From RFTU01 sp032122355 (GTDB lineage: Bacteria; Pseudomonadota; Gammaproteobacteria; Burkholderiales; Burkholderiaceae_C), in assembly GCA_032122355.1 (NCBI GenBank), contig JAUMCS010000076.1:1-12731 (forward strand): a stretch of DNA of 12,731 bases, written 5' to 3'. Below the pieces are notes generated by a model, which did not search any database, was not told the DNA's origin, and saw only the letters and a program-made list of their open reading frames with translations. A program made the position numbers and the translations under genes. Positions 1-7,241 of the stretch are shown piece after piece (the stretch's first letter is position 1; each line of letters begins with the position of its first letter).

Positions 1-231
1 TACATGGCTTTCCGCGGCAAAGTGCAGTACAGCACGTGGTTCATATTGTGCGAGTAGAGAATTCATCAATGCACTATCAGCTAAGTCGCCTTGTATGAAA
101 AAGTGGCGTTGATTATCCTGTATGCTTGAGAGATTTTCACGATTGCCCGCATAAGTCAGCTTGTCGACATTGATAACGGGTTCATCACATAGGGATAGCC
201 AATCGAGTACAAAATTGCTGCCAATCAAGCC
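1..231 (-). pseudogene. rfbB: 5'-truncated dTDP-glucose 4,6-dehydratase fragment
   Basis: The minus strand reads without a stop for 77 codons and matches the N-terminal part of RfbB/RmlB, the NAD-dependent short-chain dehydrogenase that makes dTDP-4-keto-6-deoxyglucose for dTDP-rhamnose and surface polysaccharide. Visible landmarks are GLIGSNFVLDWL (end of the glycine-rich Rossmann loop and first helix), VDKLTYAGN (second strand and loop, very typical of the family) and LHFAAESHV (the AAESHVD segment). The 3' part lies outside the window. The 5' end is abnormal: family members begin about 13 residues earlier with a start Met, a beta strand and TGGAGFIG, but here the codons before GLIG read SPSRHNQ and no in-frame ATG exists before the next stop. 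The first glycines of the NAD motif are therefore missing. I read it as a remnant cut at a recombination junction near 231-235; a start at TTG 228 without the first strand would be unlikely to fold. Confidence 0.72.
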
Positions 232-383
232 CTGATTATGCCTTGATGGAGAAACTTTCGGTATTTGCGGTGCGGGTAAAGTTCGGCTGCAGCATAAAAA
301 CTCAGGAAATGAGTGGGTAAACGATAGCAAGAGTATGAGATTAGGTTAGAATGGTGAGCTGATTGAGCATAAGTTCAAACCCT
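232..383. other. Gene-free stretch; possible remnant 3' end of a plus-strand gene
   Basis: No complete gene is seen between the rfbB fragment and the terminator at 384. On the plus strand one frame is open from just after a TGA at 233-235 to a TAG at 347-349 (37 codons, no start codon near its beginning), and that stop lies 34 bases before a rho-independent terminator. This is what the surviving tail of a truncated plus-strand gene would look like, but I do not recognise the peptide and a short open frame can occur by chance. In related genomes an rluB-like gene often precedes rimP; nothing here resembles it. Confidence 0.3.
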
Positions 384-413
384 AAGGGGCGGAAAGTTTC
401 CAGCCCCTTTTTT
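384..413 (+). terminator. Rho-independent terminator upstream of rimP
   Basis: AAGGGGC (384-390) pairs with GCCCCTT (403-409). The stem is extended inside by GGA/TCC with one bulged A at 402 and a small loop. The T run covers 408-413. It would end plus-strand transcription arriving from the left, so the rimP operon probably needs its own promoter between here and rimP, unless this is an attenuator within a longer leader. Confidence 0.7.
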
Positions 414-606
414 ATTCCTGCTGAATTTGTGCTTTGTATGATTGATCGGACGACCTCAAAGAAACTAACCCATGGATTTGAAACGCCCCAAAAAGAATGG
501 CAAACCCTCAGAAGCGCGCCTGCGGCCTGCAAGCCGCGGCTTTGTTGCATCTGAGTTTGCTGCACCTACCTTGTTGCCTGGGGTGTTAGGAGCGGCAGGT
601 TTGGGT
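414..606 (+). other. rimP upstream region with alternative in-frame start
   Basis: This region follows the terminator and should contain the operon promoter. The best -10-like hexamer is TATGAT at 437-442, but no convincing -35 stands 16-18 bases before it, so the promoter is only a candidate. From ATG 472 the rimP frame is open and would add 45 residues, rich in Lys, Arg and Pro and then Ala, Gly and Leu, that do not resemble the RimP family. ATG 472 has no clear Shine-Dalgarno sequence. I treat 472-606 as untranslated leader, with the longer RimP as the alternative. Confidence 0.4.
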
Positions 607-1188
607 ATGGCTGCGATTGAGAAAACTATATCGGGTTTAGGCTACGATCTGGTTGAAATTGAGCGTTTGCCCCGTGGTTTGATGCGAATTTCGATTGATC
701 GAAATCCTGGTCATGTTTACACCACAGGTGAATCTGACTGCATTACAGTCGATGACTGTGAACTGGTTACACGTCAATTGCAGTATGTTTTAGAAGTCGA
801 GCAAGTGGATTATGCGCGTCTTGAGGTGTCCTCGCCTGGACTGGATCGTCCTTTGCGTAAGTTGACAGATTGGCAGCGTTTTTGTGGTCAGATGATCGAT
901 TTGACGTTGAAATTGCCATTCGAGGGGCGAAAAAAATATCAAGGTACTCTGTTCCAAACCGAGAGCGCTTGGCGCGTCGTTTTCCTTGATGGCAAAGTAG
1001 AAAAAGCCTTGGATTTCGGTTTGGATGAAGTGCGCGAAGCGCGCTTAGTTGCGCAAATAGATTTTAAGGGGCGTCGCTTACAGGGCGATGCCAGTCGGGC
1101 TGGTGCAGCATGCGATATCCCCATGAGTGCATCAAGCCACCTCAAGGGTGACAAGCCCGTGACTATGACCGGAGAGCAAAAGCAATGA
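607..1188 (+). CDS. rimP: Ribosome maturation factor RimP
   Basis: RimP binds the free 30S subunit and helps late assembly, including correct placement of ribosomal protein S12. With the start at 607 the protein is 193 residues, normal for betaproteobacteria, and begins directly with the conserved N-domain segment GLGYDLVEIER (10-20). The family signature EVSSPGLDRPL is at 73-83, followed by the SH3-like C-domain (about 88-160) with KYQGTL and the FGLDEVREARL region. An AGGAG at 588-592 lies 14 bases before ATG 607, rather far; the upstream ATG 472 would give 238 residues with an unfamiliar 45-residue extension. The stop overlaps the nusA start (ATGA at 1185-1188), so translation is probably coupled, as usual for rimP-nusA. 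The last 35 or so residues are variable and hydrophilic. The family is certain; the exact start is not. Confidence 0.9.
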   Translation: MAAIEKTISGLGYDLVEIERLPRGLMRISIDRNPGHVYTTGESDCITVDDCELVTRQLQYVLEVEQVDYARLEVSSPGLDRPLRKLTDWQRFCGQMIDLTLKLPFEGRKKYQGTLFQTESAWRVVFLDGKVEKALDFGLDEVREARLVAQIDFKGRRLQGDASRAGAACDIPMSASSHLKGDKPVTMTGEQKQ

Positions 1189-2666
1189 ATCGAGAAATGT
1201 TAATGCTGGTAGATGCCATCTCGCGCGAAAAAAGTGTTGATCGTGAAGTGGTTTTTGGGGCGGTAGAGTCTGCATTGGCCTCGGCTACCAAAAAGATCAA
1301 TGGTAATTTGGATTGGGATATTCGTGTGACGATTGACCGTCAAACGGGTCAATATGAAACATTTCGTCGCTGGTTAGTGGTGCCTGATTCTGCTGGGCTG
1401 CAAAATCCTGAAGCCGAAGAACTGCTGTCTGATGCTATTGATCGTGCTGGTGAAATTGAAGAGGGCGATTTTATTGAAGAGCCCTTGGAGTCGGTGAGTA
1501 TTGGGCGCATAGGTGCTCAAGCTGCTAAGCAAGTGATTTTGCAGAAAATTCGTGATGCGGAGCGTGATCAATTGATACATGATTATATGGCGCGTGGCGA
1601 AAAAATCATGGTGGGTACTGTCAAGCGTGTTGATAAGGGCGATTTGATCGTAGAAAGTGGTCGTATCGAAGGTCGGCTTAAACGGGCTGAATTGATGCCC
1701 AAAGAAAATGTTCGCAGTGGTGATCGCATACGTGCTTATATTTTGGGTATTGATCCCGCGGCCAAAGGTCAGCAGATTATGCTTTCGCGAACTGCACCCC
1801 AGTTCATGGTTCAATTATTCGCACAAGAAGTGCCTGAAATTGAGCAGGGCTTACTTGAGATCAAGAGCTGCGCTCGTGACCCGGGTTCTCGAGCAAAAAT
1901 TGCTGTTGTTTCTCTTGATAAAAGGGTAGATCCTATTGGTACTTGTGTCGGTGTTCGGGGCTCTCGGGTTACTGCTGTTACGGGAGAATTGGCCGGAGAG
2001 CGTGTTGATATTGTTTTATGGTCTGAAGATCCTGCGCAATATGTCATTGGCGCTTTGGCGCCTGCTAACGTGCAATCCATTATGGTCGATGAAGAGCGGC
2101 ATGCTATGGATGTGGTGGTGGATGATGAAAATCTCGCTATTGCTATTGGACGTGGCGGACAAAACGTCCGATTGGCATCCGATCTCACCGGCTGGCGTAT
2201 CAATATTATGACGGCTGAAGAGTCAGAATCTAAGCAGGCACACGAAACCGAGTCTGTTCGAGCTTTGTTTGTGAAAAAACTCGATGTCGATGAAGAGGTG
2301 GCTGATATTTTGTTGGCTGAAGGTTTTACCAGCCTGGAAGAGGTGGCTTATGTACCTATGCAAGAACTGCTGGACATCGAAAGCTTTGATGAAGATACGG
2401 TTACTGAACTACGCAACCGAGCCAAAGATGCCTTGCTGACCATGGAAATCGAGCGCGAGGAAAAGGTCGAAGAGGTTACTCAAGACTTACGCGACCTGCC
2501 TGGTTTAACCTCTGAGTTGATGGCTAAATTGGCTGATGGCGGAATTCACAATCGTGATGATTTGGCGGATTTATCCATTGATGAATTGGTGGAAATAACG
2601 GGTGTCAGTAATGAGCAAGCCAAGGTATTTATTATGAAAGCGCGTGAACATTGGTTTAACGACTGA
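1185..2666 (+). CDS. nusA: Transcription elongation/termination factor NusA
   Basis: NusA binds RNA polymerase near the RNA exit channel and modulates pausing, intrinsic termination and antitermination. The 493-residue protein has the full proteobacterial layout: N-terminal polymerase-binding domain (1 to about 130), S1 domain (about 136-202, starting GEKIMVGTVKRV), KH1 with its GVRGSR loop (256-261), KH2 with GRGGQN (322-327), then two C-terminal acidic helix-hairpin-helix repeats (about 367-420 and 440-490, the second with LPGLTSELMAKLADGGI). The repeats are typical of gamma/beta NusA and absent from many other phyla. The start overlaps the rimP stop, and GGAG at 1171-1174 is a suitable ribosome-binding site. 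In many bacteria this operon is autoregulated by NusA; no specific site for that is visible. Length and domains are ordinary. Confidence 0.98.
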   Translation: MNREMLMLVDAISREKSVDREVVFGAVESALASATKKINGNLDWDIRVTIDRQTGQYETFRRWLVVPDSAGLQNPEAEELLSDAIDRAGEIEEGDFIEEPLESVSIGRIGAQAAKQVILQKIRDAERDQLIHDYMARGEKIMVGTVKRVDKGDLIVESGRIEGRLKRAELMPKENVRSGDRIRAYILGIDPAAKGQQIMLSRTAPQFMVQLFAQEVPEIEQGLLEIKSCARDPGSRAKIAVVSLDKRVDPIGTCVGVRGSRVTAVTGELAGERVDIVLWSEDPAQYVIGALAPANVQSIMVDEERHAMDVVVDDENLAIAIGRGGQNVRLASDLTGWRINIMTAEESESKQAHETESVRALFVKKLDVDEEVADILLAEGFTSLEEVAYVPMQELLDIESFDEDTVTELRNRAKDALLTMEIEREEKVEEVTQDLRDLPGLTSELMAKLADGGIHNRDDLADLSIDELVEITGVSNEQAKVFIMKAREHWFND

Positions 2667-2748
2667 ACCGATTACGTAAAACTGAATTGAAAGTATATTC
2701 ACAATTGTTGCCTCAACTACAACACGCACCCGAATCAAGGAATACAAC

Positions 2749-5700
2749 ATGGCTGTGACTACCGTCGCCCAATTTGCTGCGGAACTCAATCGCCCCGCTA
2801 CAACTTTGCTAGAGCAACTGCAATCAGCAGGCGTGGCTAAACAAACCGAGCAAGATCCTCTTACCGAAGGTGATAAAGAGCGCTTATTGGAGTTTTTGCG
2901 TTCGTCGCACGGTACAGTGGCGGCTGACCGCAAGAAAATCACGCTAACACGTAAAAGCACCAGTGAGATTAAACAAGCTGATGCCTCGGGGCGTGCACGT
3001 ACTATTCAAGTAGAAGTACGTAAAAAGCGGGTATTTGTGAAGCGAGACGATTCAGCGGAGTCGGCGGAATCTCCTGTTGTTGCTGTGATTGATGATGCAG
3101 AACTGCGACGTCGAGAGGAGGATGCCAATCGACAAGCTGAATTGCTACGCCGGCAGGAGGAAGAGTTGGTTCAAAAGCGTCGTTTGCGTGAAGAGCAAGA
3201 GGCCGCTTTGGCTGCTCAACAAGCCCTTGAAGCTGCTCAAGAGGTTGAGAAATTGCGTCAAGCGGCTGCCGTTGAATCGGCTGCTGTCCTGCAAGAGCCT
3301 ACGCTCGAAGACCCTGCTGCGCAAGCTGTACAAGCGTTGGAGCGACGTTTATCTGCTGAGGCTGAGGCGCAAAAACTCAATGCCAAATTGAAAGCTCAGA
3401 TGAAAACGGTGCCTAAGGCTAAGGCTGAGCCGGTCGTGGAGGCCGCTCCTATGCAAACACAAGCACCGATCACTTCCCAGCAAGAGGAGCCTGTGAAAAC
3501 AGCAGTGGTTGACAGTGCCGTTGGCTCTTCTGAGGCGGCAGCCACATCTGTTGCCGAGGTACAAAAGCCCAGCCTGCGAGTGGTAAAAGCGGTAGATACG
3601 GAAGCGCAAGAGAAGCAGCGATTGTTAGATTTGGAAAAACGTCGTAAAGCGGCCGAATCCGAAGCTGCCGCTATCCGTGCGATGATGCAGGCACCTAAGA
3701 AGGTAATGGTGGCTAAGAAGCCGGTGCCGGAAAAGCCTGCCCCTACCGAATCCGCTATCAAAGGAACGATTCACAAATCCGCTGCAAAACCATCGGTAAA
3801 ACCCGCTGCAGGTACTGAGGCTGGTGCCGGTACTTCTACGACAACAGCCAAACCAGCAGATAAAAAATCGATTAAATCCGAAAAGCTTTCATCGAGTTGG
3901 GCAGATGATGCAGCAAAGAAGCGTGCTATCAAAACTCGCGGCGATACTTCTGCTGGAACACGTGCCGGCTGGCGCGCACCTGGCAAGAACAAGGGCAGGG
4001 GCGGGGACCGTGAGCAAGAGGTGGTTGCGCCCATGGTGGTTGAGCCTGTGGTGCAAGAGGTGCATATTCCAGAAACCATTAGTGTGGCTGACTTGGCACA
4101 TAAAATGAGTGTGAAGGCCGCTGAAGTCATTAAGCAACTGATGATGCTGGGGCAAATGGTCACCATCAATCAGCAGCTTGATCAAGAGACTGCGATGATT
4201 GTGGTGGAAGCCATGGGGCATACAGCATTAGCGGCTAAATTAGATGATCCCGAGGCTTTCTTAGAGGAAGAAAAGGCAGCTACAGAGGCCTTGTTATTGG
4301 CCCGTGCTCCGGTGGTAACCGTGATGGGTCACGTTGATCATGGAAAAACCTCGTTATTGGATTTCATTCGCCGTACACGAGTGGCTTCTGGTGAAGCGGG
4401 AGGTATTACGCAGCATATTGGTGCCTACCATGTGGATACGCCGCGCGGCATGATTACTTTTTTGGATACGCCAGGCCACGAAGCATTTACTGCCATGCGT
4501 GCACGCGGTGCAAAAGCAACGGATATCGTGATACTGGTTTGTGCTGCCGATGATGGTGTGATGCCGCAAACCCGAGAGGCTATTCACCATGCTAAAGCGG
4601 CAGGTGTACCCATTGTGGTGGCGATCACCAAAATTGATAAGCCCGATGCCAACATGGAGCGAGTAAAAAGCGAATTGGTGGGTGAAGAAGTGGTGCCTGA
4701 AGAGTTTGGAGGTGATTCTCCGTTTGTAGGCGTGTCGTCTAAATCAGGCCAAGGCATTGATGAATTGCTAGAGCAAGTTTTATTGCAGGCTGAAATCCTC
4801 GAGCTCAAAGCGCCTGTAGATGCCTTGGCTAAAGGTTTGGTGATTGAGTCTCGGCTTGACAAGGGACGCGGCCCCGTGGCTACCGTTTTAGTGCAATCTG
4901 GAACACTCAAGCGTGGTGATGTTGTATTGGCTGGCTCCAGTTATGGTCGTGTTCGTGCTATGTTGGATGAAACCGGCAAACCATCAACAGATGCTGGCCC
5001 ATCTATCCCCGTTGAAATTCAAGGTTTAACCGAAGTGCCTTTGGCCGGCGACGAATTTATGGTGCTAGCTGATGAACGTCGCGCTCGTGAAATTGCCACT
5101 TTCCGCAGCGGTAAATATCGTGATGTCAAGTTGGCTAAACGCCAGGCGGCAAATTTGGAGAATATGTTTGCCAATGCGGCTCAGGGTGATGTGCAAACCC
5201 TTAGCTTGATCATCAAGTCGGATGTGCAGGGCTCGCAAGAGGCATTGACACAATCGTTGCAGAAACTCTCCACCAATGAGGTGCGTGTCCAAGTTGTACA
5301 CGCCGCCGTGGGGGGTATCAGTGAAAGTGATGTTAACTTGGCAATTGCATCCAAAGCGATCATTATTGGTTTTAACGTTCGAGCCGATGCGGGCGCGCGT
5401 AAATTGTCAGAGAATAATGGCGTGGATATCCGCTACTACAACATCATTTATGATGCGGTGGATGAGGTCAAAGCCGCATTGGGTGGAATGTTGGCCCCTG
5501 AGCAGAAGGAAGAGTTTTTGGGTGCGGCTGAAATTCGAACGGTCTTTGTGGCATCCAAGATTGGTACTGTGGCTGGCTCGATGGTGACATCAGGCTTGGT
5601 CAGGCGCAATGCTCGCTTCCGTTTATTGCGTGACAATATTGTCATTTATACCGGTGAAATTGATTCAGTGCGGCGTATGAAAGACGATGTGAAAGAGGTC

Positions 5701-5805
5701 AAGGAAGGCTTCGAGTGCGGTATCAAACTGAAGAATGTGACGGACATTGCTGAAGGCGATACCATCGAAGTGTTTGAGCTCAAGGAAGTAGCTCGTACAC
5801 TTTAA
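2749..5805 (+). CDS. infB: Translation initiation factor IF-2
   Basis: IF2 is the GTPase that brings fMet-tRNA to the 30S P site and promotes subunit joining. The 1018-residue protein has an N-terminal IF2_N-like domain (1 to about 55), then a very long Ala/Glu/Lys/Gln-rich linker (about 60-430; 120-230 looks like coiled coil), a second IF2_N domain (about 440-492), the G domain (about 522-690), a beta-barrel domain II (about 695-785) and the C-terminal fMet-tRNA-binding part. G1 is GHVDHGKT at 527-534 and G3 is DTPGH at 573-577. G4 reads TKID at 627-630 instead of the usual NKID, and the G5 region reads SSKSG. AAGGAA at 2737-2742 is a good ribosome-binding site six bases before ATG. The linker makes it somewhat longer than E. 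coli IF2 (890 residues). An 82-base gap separates it from nusA; no terminator is seen there. Confidence 0.98.
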   Translation: MAVTTVAQFAAELNRPATTLLEQLQSAGVAKQTEQDPLTEGDKERLLEFLRSSHGTVAADRKKITLTRKSTSEIKQADASGRARTIQVEVRKKRVFVKRDDSAESAESPVVAVIDDAELRRREEDANRQAELLRRQEEELVQKRRLREEQEAALAAQQALEAAQEVEKLRQAAAVESAAVLQEPTLEDPAAQAVQALERRLSAEAEAQKLNAKLKAQMKTVPKAKAEPVVEAAPMQTQAPITSQQEEPVKTAVVDSAVGSSEAAATSVAEVQKPSLRVVKAVDTEAQEKQRLLDLEKRRKAAESEAAAIRAMMQAPKKVMVAKKPVPEKPAPTESAIKGTIHKSAAKPSVKPAAGTEAGAGTSTTTAKPADKKSIKSEKLSSSWADDAAKKRAIKTRGDTSAGTRAGWRAPGKNKGRGGDREQEVVAPMVVEPVVQEVHIPETISVADLAHKMSVKAAEVIKQLMMLGQMVTINQQLDQETAMIVVEAMGHTALAAKLDDPEAFLEEEKAATEALLLARAPVVTVMGHVDHGKTSLLDFIRRTRVASGEAGGITQHIGAYHVDTPRGMITFLDTPGHEAFTAMRARGAKATDIVILVCAADDGVMPQTREAIHHAKAAGVPIVVAITKIDKPDANMERVKSELVGEEVVPEEFGGDSPFVGVSSKSGQGIDELLEQVLLQAEILELKAPVDALAKGLVIESRLDKGRGPVATVLVQSGTLKRGDVVLAGSSYGRVRAMLDETGKPSTDAGPSIPVEIQGLTEVPLAGDEFMVLADERRAREIATFRSGKYRDVKLAKRQAANLENMFANAAQGDVQTLSLIIKSDVQGSQEALTQSLQKLSTNEVRVQVVHAAVGGISESDVNLAIASKAIIIGFNVRADAGARKLSENNGVDIRYYNIIYDAVDEVKAALGGMLAPEQKEEFLGAAEIRTVFVASKIGTVAGSMVTSGLVRRNARFRLLRDNIVIYTGEIDSVRRMKDDVKEVKEGFECGIKLKNVTDIAEGDTIEVFELKEVARTL

Positions 5806-5850
5806 GCGTATGGGTGGTCTTCACAATAGGGTCAACAGGCGCAACAAGGT

Positions 5851-6213
5851 ATGAAACACAAGCGATCTATCCCCAACCGAGGCTTTAGGGTGGCGGATCA
5901 AATTCAACGGGATTTGGGTGAACTCCTGCGCGAGGTGAAAGATCCTCGAGTGGGAATGGTCACTATCAATGCCGTTGAAGTGACACCTGATTATGCTCAT
6001 GCCAAGGTTTTTTTCTCGGTGTTAGTTGGTGATCCGATGGCATCAGAGGAGGGTTTGAATGAAGCGGCGGGTTTTTTGCGCAATGGTTTGTTCAAGCGCC
6101 TAGCTGTACATACGATTCCTACCTTGCATTTCCAATACGACCGCACGATTGAGCGTGCTGCAGAAATCAGTGCCTTGATCAATCAAGCCACATCAACCAC
6201 TGCTAAAGATTAA
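5851..6213 (+). CDS. rbfA: Ribosome-binding factor A
   Basis: RbfA is a small KH-fold protein that binds the immature 30S subunit near the 16S rRNA 5' helix, helps its final maturation and is released late in assembly; it matters most in the cold. The 120-residue product is of normal length. Family features are the basic start, the helix RVADQIQRDLGELLREVKDPRVG (about 13-35, with the KDPRVG motif), the strand VTPDYAHAKVFFSVL and the closing PTLHFQYDRTIERAAEI. It starts 45 bases after infB with only a weak purine-rich stretch (CAAGGT) immediately before ATG. It is followed by a small hairpin and a T run before truB. Its position between infB and truB is the standard arrangement. Confidence 0.97.
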   Translation: MKHKRSIPNRGFRVADQIQRDLGELLREVKDPRVGMVTINAVEVTPDYAHAKVFFSVLVGDPMASEEGLNEAAGFLRNGLFKRLAVHTIPTLHFQYDRTIERAAEISALINQATSTTAKD

Positions 6214-6216
6214 ATT

Positions 6217-6245
6217 AACCCTTCGGGTTGTTATTGCTTTTTTTT
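6217..6245 (+). promoter_or_regulatory. Small hairpin plus T8 run between rbfA and truB
   Basis: AACCC (6217-6221) and GGGTT (6225-6229) form a five-base stem with a three-base loop. Eight bases later comes a run of eight Ts (6238-6245), ending nine bases before the truB start. The stem is short and the T run is displaced, so it is at best a weak terminator or attenuator. The U-rich RNA could also serve as a ribosomal protein S1 landing site, because truB has no visible Shine-Dalgarno sequence. Confidence 0.4.
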
Positions 6246-6254
6246 ATACTGTTC

Positions 6255-7208
6255 ATGCCAGGTCCTGCTCGTTCACGCATCCAACGCCGCCCCGTACATG
6301 GGGTTTTGCTATTAGATAAACCTTTGGGATTATCGAGCAACGATGCATTGCAAAAAGCCAAGTGGCTGCTGCGGGCCGAGAAAGCCGGCCACACGGGTAC
6401 CCTAGACCCTTTGGCGACCGGACTTTTACCCTTGTGTTTTGGGGCTGCAACCAAGTTTAGTCATGCCAGTTTGGATGCGGATAAATACTACACAGCTGAA
6501 GTGCGTTTGGGTTTAACGACTGATACGGGAGATGCCGAAGGTATGCCGGTGCAGGAAAAACCGGTGCAGATTACCGCAGAGCAATTGCAGCAAGCGGTAT
6601 CCCAATTGGTCGGAACGATTCAGCAAGTGCCTCCGATGCATTCCGCTTTAAAAAAAGATGGCAAACCTTTGTATGCATATGCGCGTGCGGGCATGGAGGT
6701 TGAGCGTGAAGCGCGTACGGTTTGTGTACACGCATTGAACATTCACCACTGGAATCCCCTTGAGCCAGAAGCCTTAACCCTGGGAGTTCATTGCAGTAAG
6801 GGGACGTATGTTCGCACCTTGGCGCAAGACTTGGGTGAGTTACTGGGGTGTGGTGCGAGTTTGAAGGGCTTGCGCCGAACGGGCTGTGGCCATCTTCGCA
6901 TCAGTGAGGCCATCACTCTAGAGCAACTTGAAGCCATGGTTGAGGCTAAGCGTGTAGAGGCTTTATTGCCGGTCGATACATTGCTGGCGCATTGGCCTAA
7001 GATTCAACTGAGCGATAACGATGCGGGTCGATTTATCACGGGCCTGCGCCGGCGTGTGTTGGCATCCGATTGTTCGGCTGTACGGGTGTATGGGTCTTCC
7101 AAAGCCCAGCCTGTTTTATTGGGGAGTGCTCATATCAAGGCGGGTGAGCTGATTCCTGATCGATTACTGAGTCCGCCTGAAATTCAGGCGCAAACCGCTT
7201 TTCTTTGA
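6255..7208 (+). CDS. truB: tRNA pseudouridine(55) synthase TruB
   Basis: TruB converts U55 to pseudouridine in the T-loop of almost all tRNAs and acts as a tRNA chaperone. The N-terminal catalytic domain shows HGVLLLDKPLGLSSNDALQ (15-33) and AGHTGTLDPLATG with the catalytic Asp at residue 51. Further on are the YTAEVRLG strand, the PPMHSALKKDGKPLYAYAR segment and the KGTYVRTLAQDLG motif; a C-terminal PUA-like region follows. I chose ATG 6255 (317 residues), which gives the family's short basic N-terminus. An in-frame TTG at 6228 would prepend nine mostly hydrophobic residues encoded by the T run, which is implausible. No Shine-Dalgarno sequence precedes 6255, so translation may depend on coupling with rbfA or on the U-rich leader. 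Length is normal. Confidence 0.96.
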   Translation: MPGPARSRIQRRPVHGVLLLDKPLGLSSNDALQKAKWLLRAEKAGHTGTLDPLATGLLPLCFGAATKFSHASLDADKYYTAEVRLGLTTDTGDAEGMPVQEKPVQITAEQLQQAVSQLVGTIQQVPPMHSALKKDGKPLYAYARAGMEVEREARTVCVHALNIHHWNPLEPEALTLGVHCSKGTYVRTLAQDLGELLGCGASLKGLRRTGCGHLRISEAITLEQLEAMVEAKRVEALLPVDTLLAHWPKIQLSDNDAGRFITGLRRRVLASDCSAVRVYGSSKAQPVLLGSAHIKAGELIPDRLLSPPEIQAQTAFL

Positions 7209-7241
7209 TTTTTTCTATTTTTTACCTTGATAGGCCAACAT

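Noticed and set aside
1374..1814. 146-codon open frame on the minus strand inside nusA
   Set aside because: It lies wholly within an intact, certain nusA gene, its peptide is His/Asn/Thr-rich without domain features, and it has no ribosome-binding site; it is an antisense shadow.
3349..4221. Several minus-strand frames of 86-132 codons opposite the infB linker
   Set aside because: The Ala/Glu/Lys-rich linker of IF2 has few codons whose complement is a stop, so long antisense frames are expected. The peptides are low-complexity.
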